Origin: Halomonas sp. 1513
Lineage (GTDB): Bacteria > Pseudomonadota > Gammaproteobacteria > Pseudomonadales > Halomonadaceae
Assembly: GCA_001971685.1 (NCBI GenBank)
Contig: CP019326.1
Span: 3,472,001-3,536,000, forward strand
Direction of reading: 5' to 3'
Length of the DNA: 64,000 nucleotides
Shown: positions 17,087 through 24,064 of the stretch, one piece after another
Position numbering within the stretch: the first letter of the stretch is position 1
Layout of the letters: each line of letters starts with the position of its first letter
Made by a program: the position numbers and the translations under genes
The notes under the pieces: generated by a model
Seen by the model: the letters and a program-made list of their open reading frames with translations, nothing else
Databases searched by the model: none
Told to the model about the DNA's origin: nothing

Positions 17087-18664
17087 TCACGCCAGTCGCA
17101 ACAACGGCCACAGCCCGAACCACAACACGAAGCCGAGCGAGACGGCCATCAAACCGTCAATACGCCCGGGCGGGCGATCCGATTGAATGTGCCGGTTAAG
17201 CAACCACGCCAGCCAGGCGCCGTAAGGTACGACCACGAAGGCGATCCCGGCGAAGGCGCCGGCCGCCAGGCCCGTCAGCGACCAGGCCAACGCACAGGCG
17301 GTGGCGAGCAGGGTACAAACGAACGCGACCCGCAAGGCACCGCGGTGCCCCAGTCGCACCGCCAGGGTGCGCTTGCCGACCACGGCATCGGCCCAGAGAT
17401 CGGGAATGCCCGACAACGTGATGGACGGGAGGATCGCCAACAGCAGCGGCAGGCTCAACAGCCATGGCAGCGCATCGCGCCAATTCCCACCAAGGAACAC
17501 GTAGCCGCACAGCAGCACGCCGATGCTGTGCGTGACGGCGACATCCAGCTCCCCAAGTCCGCGATAGCTGAACATCAACGGCGGCAAGGTATAGCCGATG
17601 GCCAGGACCGCCAGCCCCCCCAGCACAGCGATAACCGTCGCCGGGGCCACCGGTGCCAGGCCGAGCAGCCAGACTGTGCTACCCACAAAGCCCAGCAATG
17701 CGGCGATGATCCCGGCCTTGACCTCACGTGGACTCAGCAGGCCCTCCACCAGTACCCGCGACCCGCCGGTGAAGGTGCTATAGAAGCGGTTGGCGCGATC
17801 GGTGCGCAGGTCGACCACCTCGTTGACCAGTACGGTGGCCACCTCGAGCAGGAACAGGCAGAGGTAGCCAAGCCAGAACACGGGGTTGCCGAACACGCCC
17901 CCACCCGGCGAAGCCGCGAGGCCGCCGACGGCATAGGCGATCCAGGTCATGGGGTAGAACTGCAGGCGCAGGGCGCGCAACCAGGCACCGGCCTTGTACT
18001 TGAGCCGTTCCACCGGGGTGATCCGGCCTCGCCCCAGCTGCCGTCCCAGGCGGTTGGCGCGCGCGAGCCAGGCCTGACGCTGCAGCGGGCTGGCTTCCTT
18101 GACAGAACCCAATGCGAGCGCACGCACCGGACGAACGCCGCAGAAGCCCAGCGTCGCCCGCGCCATGGCATTCTTGCCCGGCTCCCGATAGAGCAGACGG
18201 TGGATCAGCGGTGGCGTGTCCATGGTGGTGATCAGCTGCGCCGACCGACCGTTCAACAACCCCTGATAGCCGATCCCACCTTCACAGGTCCTGAAAGCGA
18301 ATCCGGGTGCCATGATACGGTCAAGGAAACCCTTGAGCAGCGCGGGTACCGACCCCCACCAGGTGGGGTAGACGAATACCAGATGCTCTGCCCAAGCGAC
18401 GAGATCGCGCGCATGTGAGAGGTCGGCTTCGAGGGGTTGGTCGTTGGGCGACTGCGTGTGCACGTGCGGATCGAACGCAAGTGTCGCGAGATCCAGGCGG
18501 TGCAGCTGCGTGCCCGCCGCCCGTGCGCCCTCGCAGTAGGCGTCCGCCAGGGCACCGCAAAGACTATCGCTGCGCGGGTGCCCCAGGATGACAAGCACTT
18601 TGATAGGCGACCGAGCCGGTTCTCCTTCGCCGGCCGCTGCGGCGTGCTTCCTGAACGTTGTCAT
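17087..18664 (-). CDS. Fusion of an NAD(P)H:quinone reductase-like flavodoxin domain and a UbiA prenyltransferase
   Basis: 525 residues in one uninterrupted frame. Residues about 20-200 are a flavodoxin-like reductase of the NQO1/KefF/YwrO type (VLVILGHPRSDSLCGALA; VYPTWWGSVPALLKGFLDR). Residues about 235-525 form a UbiA-type integral-membrane prenyltransferase with about eight helices. Both aspartate-rich Mg/diphosphate motifs are intact: NEVVDLRTDRANR and DLWADAVVGKR. UbiA enzymes join a polyprenyl chain to an aromatic ring, as in quinone synthesis. Physical fusion to a quinone reductase suggests that ring reduction and prenylation are coupled at the membrane; that is inference. It is divergent, with only 44 nt, from a START-like lipid-binding gene. 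Confidence 0.85.
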   Translation of the reverse strand: MTTFRKHAAAAGEGEPARSPIKVLVILGHPRSDSLCGALADAYCEGARAAGTQLHRLDLATLAFDPHVHTQSPNDQPLEADLSHARDLVAWAEHLVFVYPTWWGSVPALLKGFLDRIMAPGFAFRTCEGGIGYQGLLNGRSAQLITTMDTPPLIHRLLYREPGKNAMARATLGFCGVRPVRALALGSVKEASPLQRQAWLARANRLGRQLGRGRITPVERLKYKAGAWLRALRLQFYPMTWIAYAVGGLAASPGGGVFGNPVFWLGYLCLFLLEVATVLVNEVVDLRTDRANRFYSTFTGGSRVLVEGLLSPREVKAGIIAALLGFVGSTVWLLGLAPVAPATVIAVLGGLAVLAIGYTLPPLMFSYRGLGELDVAVTHSIGVLLCGYVFLGGNWRDALPWLLSLPLLLAILPSITLSGIPDLWADAVVGKRTLAVRLGHRGALRVAFVCTLLATACALAWSLTGLAAGAFAGIAFVVVPYGAWLAWLLNRHIQSDRPPGRIDGLMAVSLGFVLWFGLWPLLRLA

Positions 18665-18708
18665 ACCCTATTTGTCACCGCATTGACTGTCAGAGGGGCG
18701 AGAGGACC

Positions 18709-19152
18709 ATGCCTGTCATCGAACACGACGCTGAAATCGCCGCCAGCCCGGAGGAGGTGTTTGCGCTAGTCGCCAGAGTGGAAGCGTTTGCCGATTACAG
18801 CGACGCCATTGACACCATAGTTCGCCTGGATGAGCGCCGCTACCGCTGGCAGGTCCGTGTAGCCGGCCTGCCGCTGAGCTTCGACGTGGAGATCACGGAG
18901 TTCACGCCCCCCGAAGGCTTCGCCTGGCGCTCCGTGAGCGGTGTGCCCAACCACGGCGGCTTCCACTTGACCCCCATCGAGGGTGGCACCCGCATCCACC
19001 TCACTCTGGAATACCGCTTACCCTTTCCCCCGCTCGAGAAGGCTGTCAATCTCGCCGCCCAACCCATGCTGCGCGTGCTGAGTCGAGACATCATCGGCAA
19101 GGTGGAGGCACAGCTACAATCGAAACACGACGAACGAAAGCCGGGTGGCTGA
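18709..19152 (+). CDS. SRPBCC (START/COQ10-like) protein
   Basis: 147 residues. A single SRPBCC fold: N-terminal strand IEHDAEIAASPEEVFALVARVEAF, then beta strands with the EGGTRIHLTLEYRLPFPP pattern, and a long C-terminal helix. Such domains bind hydrophobic ligands; the COQ10 subgroup binds quinones and polyketide cyclases bind aromatic rings. The start is ATG 18709 (GAGAGG upstream), giving the usual short N-terminus. It shares a 44-nt divergent promoter region with the quinone-reductase/UbiA fusion gene, so a role in carrying the same lipid is plausible but not shown. Confidence 0.75.
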   Translation: MPVIEHDAEIAASPEEVFALVARVEAFADYSDAIDTIVRLDERRYRWQVRVAGLPLSFDVEITEFTPPEGFAWRSVSGVPNHGGFHLTPIEGGTRIHLTLEYRLPFPPLEKAVNLAAQPMLRVLSRDIIGKVEAQLQSKHDERKPGG

Positions 19153-19259
19153 AGAGCATGGAGGGATGAAGTGGCGCCCATCGCATCGGGAACACGGCAA
19201 GCTCGGAATGGACAGCGTCGATAAGGCCCGCGAGATGGCCCCGGGTTCTTCGCAAGCAA

Positions 19260-19530
19260 GGTCGGGCGCAGAACACCATCAACAACTACTTCCAGGTGGT
19301 TAAACGCGTGCTGAACCTTGTCTGCCGGGGATGGGGGGACTGGACTTCCCCCCTTGGGGGACAATATCCGCAAAAAATGGCGAAGAACGAACGGCACGTG
19401 TAGCTGACCATCGAGCAGGTGAGCCAGCCGCTGTTCGCACATGTGCGATGCGGGCCTGGACGATATCGGCTCCCGCCTGCCGAGCTTGAGCGGGGCCTTC
19501 TGCGACCAAACTGCGACCACGCACTAGAAA
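19260..19530 (+). pseudogene. Remnant of a tyrosine-recombinase (integrase) gene next to the left attachment site
   Basis: From 19272 one frame reads NTINNYFQVVKRVLNLV, like the core-binding domain of phage integrases (RTxNxYLxVLxxxLNxA). It passes through an in-frame TAG at about 19400 and continues LTIEQVSQ-LFAHV, like the LTxEEAxxLLxxLP block that starts the catalytic domain. Shortly after, another frame reads LDDIGSRLPSLSGAF. The catalytic R-H-R-Y residues are absent. I read this as an internally deleted, stopped integrase from an older insertion at the same tRNA gene. Recognition is by pattern only. Confidence 0.45.
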
Positions 19531-19580
19531 GAGGGAGGGTAGAAACACAAACAGCCGCTCGTAAGCGACTGTTTTCTAAC

Positions 19581-19639
19581 TGGTACCGGCGGTCGGACTC
19601 GAACCGACAAGGGCTTGCACCCGGCGGATTTTGAATCCG
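19581..19639. repeat. attL: 59-bp copy of the 3' part of tRNA-Leu(CAA)
   Basis: Identical over 59 bp to 36777-36835. In the minus sense it runs from the 5' strand of the anticodon stem to the CCA end. The 5' tRNA half is absent here, so this copy is not a tRNA gene. It marks the left end of the integrated element. Confidence 0.93.
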
Positions 19640-19687
19640 AAACATATCTTTTTAAATCAAAAAGTTATGACAACACCCTTCCTTAAA

Positions 19688-19722
19688 CCCAATACCCGCC
19701 CCAATACTTAAGCTGCACTTGG
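19688..19722 (+). repeat. Left arm-type repeats: CCCAATA x2 plus CTGCACTTGG
   Basis: CCCAATA at 19688 and 19700, then CTGCACTTGG at 19713, 49 nt inside attL. The same trio, same order and orientation, lies 57 nt inside attR (36687-36720). Placement on both sides of the core repeats is what integrase arm-binding sites look like. Confidence 0.6.
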
Positions 19723-19776
19723 GCGATAATGGGTGATCCGGCATGATGCACCGTGTCCATACTGCGGTTTACCTTC

Positions 19777-19854
19777 TGCGGATTTTGCGGATTTGCGGAT
19801 AAGGCGTAGCGACGGGGTTACCCAGCTGCGGATCATTTGCGGATGATTGCGGAT
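19777..19854 (+). repeat. Six-iteron TGCGGAT array A (left end)
   Basis: Exact TGCGGAT at 19777, 19786, 19794, 19827, 19838 and 19848: two triplets with spacings 9-8-33-11-10. A degenerate TGCGGTT lies at 19763. The array is intergenic between attL and the Xis-like gene. The same spacing recurs in arrays B (30064-30141) and C (35278-35356, reverse). Confidence 0.9.
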
Positions 19855-19927
19855 AAAATAGCCACGGTAGGGGTGGGATGGAACGTCCCATCGGCACGGT
19901 ACCCGTTGCAGGTTTGAGTAGGACGAT

Positions 19928-20122
19928 ATGGCACAGAACAAATGGGTTCTTCGGAACAAGCTGTCGGAGCTCTATGGCTACTCGCTCTCAGCGATCGACC
20001 ATAAGCGTAAGGACGGCACATGGCCTGAGGGGCGCATCTGGCGGAAGGCCCCCGATGGCAGGATTTTCTACAACGTCGAGGCCTTGGACCGCTGGGTGGA
20101 GTCGGGACCAGGTCCCCGCTGA
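19928..20122 (+). CDS. Excisionase-like small DNA-binding protein
   Basis: 64 residues. The order W-V-L-x-N-K-L-S-E-L-x-G-Y-S-x-x-A-I-x-x-K-x-x-x-G-x-W and W-R-K-A-P-D-G-R-I-F-Y-N-V-E-A-L-D-R-W-V-E matches a family of lambdoid excisionase/MerR-like winged proteins that direct excision by the integrase. It lies 290 nt inside attL, next to the iteron array and arm-like repeats, which suits a recombination directionality factor. The ribosome site is modest (TAGGAC before ATG). The integrase it would serve is at the other end of the element and meets it only in the circular form. Confidence 0.75.
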   Translation: MAQNKWVLRNKLSELYGYSLSAIDHKRKDGTWPEGRIWRKAPDGRIFYNVEALDRWVESGPGPR

Positions 20123-20254
20123 GCACATCGAAAACCAACACCAGCCACTTCCGTTCATAGCCGAGGCGAGGAGCGCCTGGAGCACCTACACAAAGGGCGG
20201 CACAGGCAGCTCGCCGGCAAGCCGACCCAATACCGGGAAATGACCAAGGCATTG

Positions 20255-20473
20255 CTACAGATCCAGAAAGCTCAAGTTGATAGTAGCCTCCTGTGGCACC
20301 GGGTCTACGCTACGCCCTCCCAGAGCCCTCAAAGCTGCCTCACGGAGTACGACCGGCCAACCGTCAGCGTTAACCCGATACGGAATGCCCATGGCTCTCA
20401 GATGATCGATCTGCTTGCGGCGCTGGGAGGCACCCGTGAGTTCTTTTAGCTCAGTCCGGCTCAACACAATCAT
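20255..20473 (-). CDS. DUF4224 protein
   Basis: 72 residues. L-S-R-T-E-L-K-E-L-T-G-A-S-Q-R-R-K-Q-I-D-H-L at the N-terminus followed by G-I-P-Y-R-V-N-A-D-G-W-P is the DUF4224 pattern, a short helix-turn-helix-like family common beside phage integrase genes. Its function is unknown and is probably DNA binding. Its ATG at 20473 overlaps the stop of the preceding 89-residue gene by 4 nt (ATGA), so the pair is co-translated. It is convergent with the Xis-like gene. Confidence 0.8.
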   Translation of the reverse strand: MIVLSRTELKELTGASQRRKQIDHLRAMGIPYRVNADGWPVVLREAALRALGGRSVDPVPQEATINLSFLDL

Positions 20474-20739
20474 GGCATGGCTCTCTCAACTGAATCGATA
20501 TACTCAGGCGCGGGATAAAAGCGCCTCTGCCTCTTGATGCCCGTCCGGCCTTGGATCCCTTCTCTCAGGCCTCCAGCCTTCATACTCTCACCCCCCCCAG
20601 CACCATCTTGAGTAATACCGCCGGCACGCGCTGCAAGGCCATCCCGGCGGGAGATGGAAATGTTACTTCTCGTATTCAAGTTCGCTTGATTCTTTGTGGG
20701 CTCATCCCTATCCTTCAGCCACACGTAGCGTGAAACCAT
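20470..20739 (-). CDS. Hypothetical protein coupled to DUF4224
   Basis: 89 residues, basic and Gly/Arg-rich in the middle, with an N-terminus (MVSRYVWLKDRDE) and a C-terminus (RRFYPAPEYIDSVERAMP) that look more ordered. It has no family I recognise. The 4-nt ATGA overlap with the DUF4224 gene is the best evidence that it is translated; its own ribosome site is weak. The 33 nt upstream separate it from the divergent Panacea gene, so both promoters must be packed in that gap or overlap coding sequence. Confidence 0.5.
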   Translation of the reverse strand: MVSRYVWLKDRDEPTKNQANLNTRSNISISRRDGLAARAGGITQDGAGGGESMKAGGLREGIQGRTGIKRQRRFYPAPEYIDSVERAMP

Positions 20740-20772
20740 TGAACGACACGGCTGCGAAGCACGGAGAGAGAT

Positions 20773-21222
20773 ATGACGACAGCGCGAGACATTGCTAACT
20801 ATCTGTTAGTTAAGGCGAATCAGGCTGAGGGTGAGGCAGCTGAGATCTCGAATCTGAAGCTGCAGAAGCTGCTCTACTATGTTCAGGGCTTTCATACCGT
20901 GCTTTTTGATCGCCCTGCATTCGATGACCGCATGGAAGCGTGGTTGCATGGCCCAGTACTCCCGTCTATCTACCGTGAGTTCCGCCAATACGGCAATGGG
21001 AACATCCCGGCGCCGCCTCCTGAGGTAGTCGACCAGATCGACGAAGATACTGCCGAGCTGGTTGATGAGGTATTTAATGTATATGCCAAGCACTCAGCGT
21101 GGCACCTGCGCAACCTGACCCACGAAGAGGATCCGTGGCTTAACAACTACGACGCTGAGACTGGCTCGCAGGAGATCACCACTGAGGATCTGGCAGAGTT
21201 TTTCCCCAGCTTGCTTGAGTGA
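20773..21222 (+). CDS. Panacea (DUF4065/SocA-like) antitoxin-domain protein
   Basis: 149 residues. D-I-A-N-Y-L-L-V-K-A-N near the start, then ISNLKLQKLLYYVQGF, EAWLHGPVLPSIYREFRQYG and a C-terminal domain: this is the Panacea domain, formerly DUF4065, shared by SocA and by phage GepA-type proteins. Panacea domains neutralise many unrelated toxins. A good ribosome site (GGAGAG) precedes ATG 20773. The next gene starts 6 nt after its stop and is the likely toxin. The lower GC and different codon use suggest recent transfer. Confidence 0.85.
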   Translation: MTTARDIANYLLVKANQAEGEAAEISNLKLQKLLYYVQGFHTVLFDRPAFDDRMEAWLHGPVLPSIYREFRQYGNGNIPAPPPEVVDQIDEDTAELVDEVFNVYAKHSAWHLRNLTHEEDPWLNNYDAETGSQEITTEDLAEFFPSLLE

Positions 21223-21228
21223 TGCAGC

Positions 21229-21660
21229 ATGGCTAATAGTGGGAAGAAGCGCCGCATCAAGGACCGTAAGGCAAGAACCAAACAGGACTTGGCGCAGCGT
21301 CGCCCGGAGAGAAAGTCTACCAATCGAGAAACCCCTTGGTTCTGTTTCAACCAGTTGCAACGGGGTCATTGCATACAGGACTGTGAGCGTGAGCAGCAGG
21401 CAGCAGTAGCGGATACCTTGCGCCGACTGAGCCAACTCACCTGGGGTGAAATTTCCCAAGCGCACCGGCATGGGCTTGGCTACGAAAAGATTTCGCGTGA
21501 TTCCTTAAAGGTGCCGATACCACCGCAAGTTACTGAAGATGCCCAACTGCTGTCATTCCGGTGTCATGCACATGCCCCAATGGTGGGTTATCGAGTTGAC
21601 CGAGTGTTCCATGTTGTCTGGGTAGATCGAGCGTTCGACGTATACAACCATGGTTCCTGA
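21229..21660 (+). CDS. Putative toxin paired with the Panacea antitoxin
   Basis: 143 residues. The first 35 are highly basic (KKRRIKDRKARTK...). A compact domain follows (PWFCFNQLQRGHC; LTWGEISQAH; LLSFRCHAHAPMVGYRVDRVF; VVWVDRAFDVYNHG). The pattern of a final beta hairpin with F-x-V-V-W-V-D and Y-N-H-G recalls RelE/ParE-sized RNA-acting folds, but I cannot assign a family. It starts 6 nt after the Panacea stop and is followed at once by a terminator, so the two form a bicistron. Toxin identity is inferred from that arrangement. Confidence 0.6.
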   Translation: MANSGKKRRIKDRKARTKQDLAQRRPERKSTNRETPWFCFNQLQRGHCIQDCEREQQAAVADTLRRLSQLTWGEISQAHRHGLGYEKISRDSLKVPIPPQVTEDAQLLSFRCHAHAPMVGYRVDRVFHVVWVDRAFDVYNHGS

Positions 21661-21661
21661 A

Positions 21662-21682
21662 CCCCGACGTCGCGGGGTTTTT
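21662..21682 (+). terminator. Rho-independent terminator after the Panacea operon
   Basis: CCCCG / CGGGG stem around ACGTCG followed by TTTTT (21678-21682), directly after the stop of the putative toxin gene. The T run overlaps the stop of the convergent doc gene. Confidence 0.8.
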
Positions 21683-22119
21683 CAGTCGTTCAGCGCTGAA
21701 GTGTCGAATTCTCGAGACCACCCGGCTAGCCAGTCAGCCAACTCCTCGGCGGTGTATTCGTGTGTTGCTACACCCTCGTAGATCGTAACCACCTCATGGC
21801 CCGGCGCGGTCAATTCCCATCCATTCAGCAAAAGAAACACATACACGCACTCCGCAGCTGTGCGCTTGTTGGCGTTTAAAAAGCAATGATTCTGAACAAG
21901 TCCCTCGCCAAGCACTGCAGCCAACGTGAATATGTCGTCGGTCTGTTCGTAATATCGGTGGGTACAGGGCCGTTGTTGAGCGCTTTCCAAAGCCCCTTGG
22001 TCAATGATGCCAAAGGGCTCCTCGGGAGTTAGCTCGAGCATGCGCCTGTTCGTGGTGACAATATCCGCCACCGGGAGGTAGCGAATGCCATCCGTATGGC
22101 TGTCACCGCAGGACGACAA
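21682..22119 (-). CDS. doc: Doc-family (Fic fold) toxin
   Basis: 145 residues. The Fic motif reads H-C-F-L-N-A-N-K-R-T-A-A, i.e. H-x-F-x-N-x-N-K-R. Canonical Doc and Fic proteins have Asp or Glu at the fifth position, so an Asn there deserves attention. The N-terminus IRYLPVADIVTTNRRML is typical of Doc, which phosphorylates elongation factor Tu. The start I give is TTG 22119; no ATG or GTG exists upstream of the conserved start. It begins 6 nt after the stop of a 56-residue gene that is the candidate antitoxin. It is convergent with the Panacea operon. Confidence 0.85.
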   Translation of the reverse strand: MSSCGDSHTDGIRYLPVADIVTTNRRMLELTPEEPFGIIDQGALESAQQRPCTHRYYEQTDDIFTLAAVLGEGLVQNHCFLNANKRTAAECVYVFLLLNGWELTAPGHEVVTIYEGVATHEYTAEELADWLAGWSREFDTSALND

Positions 22120-22125
22120 TCCGAA

Positions 22126-22296
22126 TTAGACCTTGGCTAGGTCGCGGTAGGCTTCTTTGTAGCGAGCCAGGGAGCGCTCACGCGCTTTCTCCAACTGGGC
22201 TTGGTGATCGCCAAGGCACGGGCGGGCGCTGGCCACTTCACCCTCACGACGCGCGGGGATGACGAGACGCTCTTGCTGCCTAAGTGCTTGATTCAT
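22126..22296 (-). CDS. 56-residue protein upstream of doc, candidate antitoxin
   Basis: ATG 22296 with a strong GAGGAGG ribosome site opens 56 codons ending in TAA. The product begins MNQALRQQERLVIPARR and ends in a charged helix (RERSLARYKEAYRDLAKV). It does not look like Phd, the usual Doc antitoxin, although the C-terminal helix could wrap a Fic toxin as Phd does. Position (6 nt before doc), order (antitoxin first) and a nested palindrome 21 nt upstream of its start support the antitoxin reading. Family assignment is open. Confidence 0.6.
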   Translation of the reverse strand: MNQALRQQERLVIPARREGEVASARPCLGDHQAQLEKARERSLARYKEAYRDLAKV

Positions 22297-22316
22297 GGTG
22301 ATCCCTCCTCTCTACG

Positions 22317-22371
22317 TTTCTGACGAAAACGCCCTTAGCCGCAAATGCGTTGCTAAGGACGTCGTCAGAAA
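22317..22371. promoter_or_regulatory. Nested palindrome, likely operator of the doc module
   Basis: Perfect outer repeat TTTCTGACGA (22317-22326) / TCGTCAGAAA (22362-22371) encloses a second repeat CCTTAGC (22333-22339) / GCTAAGG (22352-22358). It lies 21-75 nt upstream of the 56-residue gene. On the minus strand a possible promoter (TTGCAT, 17 nt, TACGCT) lies just upstream of it. Toxin-antitoxin operons are commonly repressed at such sites. Confidence 0.6.
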
Positions 22372-22460
22372 TCAATGAATAAAGCGTACGCGAGACCATG
22401 CGTGAATGCAATATGAGTACAGCTTCCGAAATGGTGCTACCGCAATTGCGCTGAAATCCG

Positions 22461-22625
22461 TTACGCAATTGGTACGTGGAACCTACAACAAAATTTGTAG
22501 GGCTTCACCTGGTGGGGCCTCCCTTCCAGCCGCGTCCGGTGTCGGCGGATGATAGCATCCGGATCGGTGCCAGTGCGGCGGGCAGGGTTGGTCACGATGG
22601 CTCTGCGCGGGCGGGTGACAATCAC
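22461..22625 (-). CDS. 54-residue basic protein, GTG start
   Basis: GTG at 22625 overlaps the stop of the 98-residue gene (GTGA) and is preceded by AAGGAGG at the ideal 6-nt distance. The frame gives MIVTRPRRAIVTNPARR, then a charged middle (DPDAIIRRHRTRLEG) and two cysteines near the end, stopping at TAA 22463-22461. It is Arg-rich, so nucleic-acid binding is possible. I recognise no family. The combination of ribosome site and overlap makes it very likely translated. Confidence 0.55.
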   Translation of the reverse strand: MIVTRPRRAIVTNPARRTGTDPDAIIRRHRTRLEGRPHQVKPYKFCCRFHVPIA

Positions 22626-22918
22626 GAGGCACCTCCTTCCTTACGGTTCTGCCGGTCATAGATCTTGGCGTAGTCGATGCCAGTGCTCCCCGGGGTTCTC
22701 GCGACCGGCTTGCCGTTGGCCTTGGCGTATACCGACAGCGGGTTGAGTGCAGCGCTGACGCGCTGCTGGCGGGCGCGAGCTTCGGCCTCCTCGCGTAGAC
22801 GTGCCGTCTTGGCTTCGGCCTCTTGGAGCGCGATGCGATTAAGCGCTTGCGCCCGGTAGGCGGCGCGTGCGGCAGAGTTGGCGAAGGGGCTTCTCTGGCT
22901 CTGGTGTTTCATGGTCAC
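22622..22918 (-). CDS. Hypothetical helical protein
   Basis: 98 residues, Ala/Arg/Gln-rich, with one long helix (ALNRIALQEAEAKTARLREEAEARARQQRV) and a conserved-looking tail (GIDYAKIYDRQNRKEGG). The ATG overlaps the stop of the long coiled-coil gene by 4 nt (22915-22918), and its own stop overlaps the GTG of the next gene. It belongs to the same operon as the small-terminase-like gene. Function unknown. Confidence 0.6.
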   Translation of the reverse strand: MTMKHQSQRSPFANSAARAAYRAQALNRIALQEAEAKTARLREEAEARARQQRVSAALNPLSVYAKANGKPVARTPGSTGIDYAKIYDRQNRKEGGAS

Positions 22919-24018
22919 TCCTCCCGGCCGTGGGCGGTGATCGTGAGCCCGTTATGGAGCTCATCAGCGCGGGGATGGTGGTGAAGATAGGGAAGCTTAA
23001 TTTCGATGACCGCACGTCCATAGCTGCTCTCCGGCTCGGCCTCCTCGAGGTCGGCATAGATTCGTCCCATACCGGCCAAGTGCTCCTCGAGCGCTTCCAC
23101 CTGCTCGACCAGCTTGCCTTCTAGGTCGGCCAGTTCGGCATGTCGCACACGCCCCAGCGCCTGGCGATAGGCCCGACTCAGGGTTTCCAGGCGGCTGTCG
23201 GCTTGCTCCAGCTTGCGAGCCATGCCACGGCGCGCAGCGTCCTGGCTGCGGTGTTCAGCCTGCTTCTGCTCCAGCGACTTGCTGGCCTTGTCCGCTTCGG
23301 CCTTCGCGGCTTTCACTTCCTCTGCATTGGCCTCACCCATGGCCAACAGCGCTTCCGCTTCCTCGAAGCGCTCTTGTGCGGCCCGCTCAGCTTCGCGTGC
23401 AAGCGACAGCGGGCTGTCATCGGCGGTCATGTTGTTGAGAGCGGCAACCAGGCGCTCGCGATCCTTGGTGGCGGCGTCACGCTCCTTGAGCAGCGAGGCC
23501 AGGCTGGAGGCCGAGGCCTTGGGAGCCTTGGCCTCGAGATCTTCAAGGCGCTGATCTACCTCACCGCGGATCTGTTCCAGCCTGGCGACATCATCACGCC
23601 CTTTCTCCAGGGCAGCGAGGGCCTCGCGAAGCTTGGTCGCCAGGTCCTGTATGAAGGCGCGGCGCTCCTGGGACTGGTTGCGCCAGTCGAGGCTGTGCGT
23701 GGCGCGGCTTAGCAGTCCCAGCAGATGGGTGGCTGCGGCACCAGGATCGCCGTTCTCGCCCCGCAACACGGCGCGAACGTTCTGAGCGGACTCATCGCCG
23801 CGCATGGCTGCACGGTCCAGATCAGCTGGCATGAGGCTGCTATTCCAGGCCTGGCCACACAGGTAATTGATACGGCGCTGAGCGCCTTCCAGTCGCTGGT
23901 TGGCGTCTGCCATGCCGGTGATCTCGGCGCGCTCCTCCTGGAGATGGTCGAGTTGATCCAGCCAGGCGCTCCAGCTGTCTGCCGTGGCCGCCGCTTTACC
24001 TTTGATTGCTGCCATCAT
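22915..24018 (-). CDS. Long coiled-coil protein of unknown function
   Basis: 367 residues if translation starts at ATG 24018, where GAGGAG lies 9 nt upstream; an ATG at 24096 in frame would add 26 residues but has no ribosome site. Residues about 110-340 are almost continuous heptad-like helix rich in Glu, Ala, Lys and Arg. The ends look globular (DSWSAWLDQLDHLQEERAEI at the start; PYLHHHPRADELHNGLTI at the end). It follows the small-terminase-like gene and is followed by two overlapped small genes. It could be a scaffold- or size-determining-like factor in a satellite, but nothing in the sequence proves that. Confidence 0.65.
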   Translation of the reverse strand: MMAAIKGKAAATADSWSAWLDQLDHLQEERAEITGMADANQRLEGAQRRINYLCGQAWNSSLMPADLDRAAMRGDESAQNVRAVLRGENGDPGAAATHLLGLLSRATHSLDWRNQSQERRAFIQDLATKLREALAALEKGRDDVARLEQIRGEVDQRLEDLEAKAPKASASSLASLLKERDAATKDRERLVAALNNMTADDSPLSLAREAERAAQERFEEAEALLAMGEANAEEVKAAKAEADKASKSLEQKQAEHRSQDAARRGMARKLEQADSRLETLSRAYRQALGRVRHAELADLEGKLVEQVEALEEHLAGMGRIYADLEEAEPESSYGRAVIEIKLPYLHHHPRADELHNGLTITAHGREE

Positions 24019-24064
24019 GTTGTGTTGCTCCTCTTCGATTGCCGGCGGCGCCGGCTGTGTGCCG

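Noticed and set aside
17087..18664. Two genes merged by a frameshift error instead of a true fusion
   Set aside because: The frame is continuous through a plausible linker (QLGRGRITPVERLKYKAGAW) with no stop, and no good internal start or ribosome site is seen before the UbiA domain. A sequencing error remains possible and is listed as a check.
19581..19639. A second tRNA-Leu gene at the left end
   Set aside because: Only the 3' 59 nt are present; the acceptor and D-arm half is replaced by element DNA. It is an attachment-site duplicate.
19763..19854. CRISPR-like array
   Set aside because: Units are 7 nt with 1-26 nt between them, far from the 23-47-nt repeats and about 30-nt spacers of CRISPR arrays. 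No cas genes. They are iterons.
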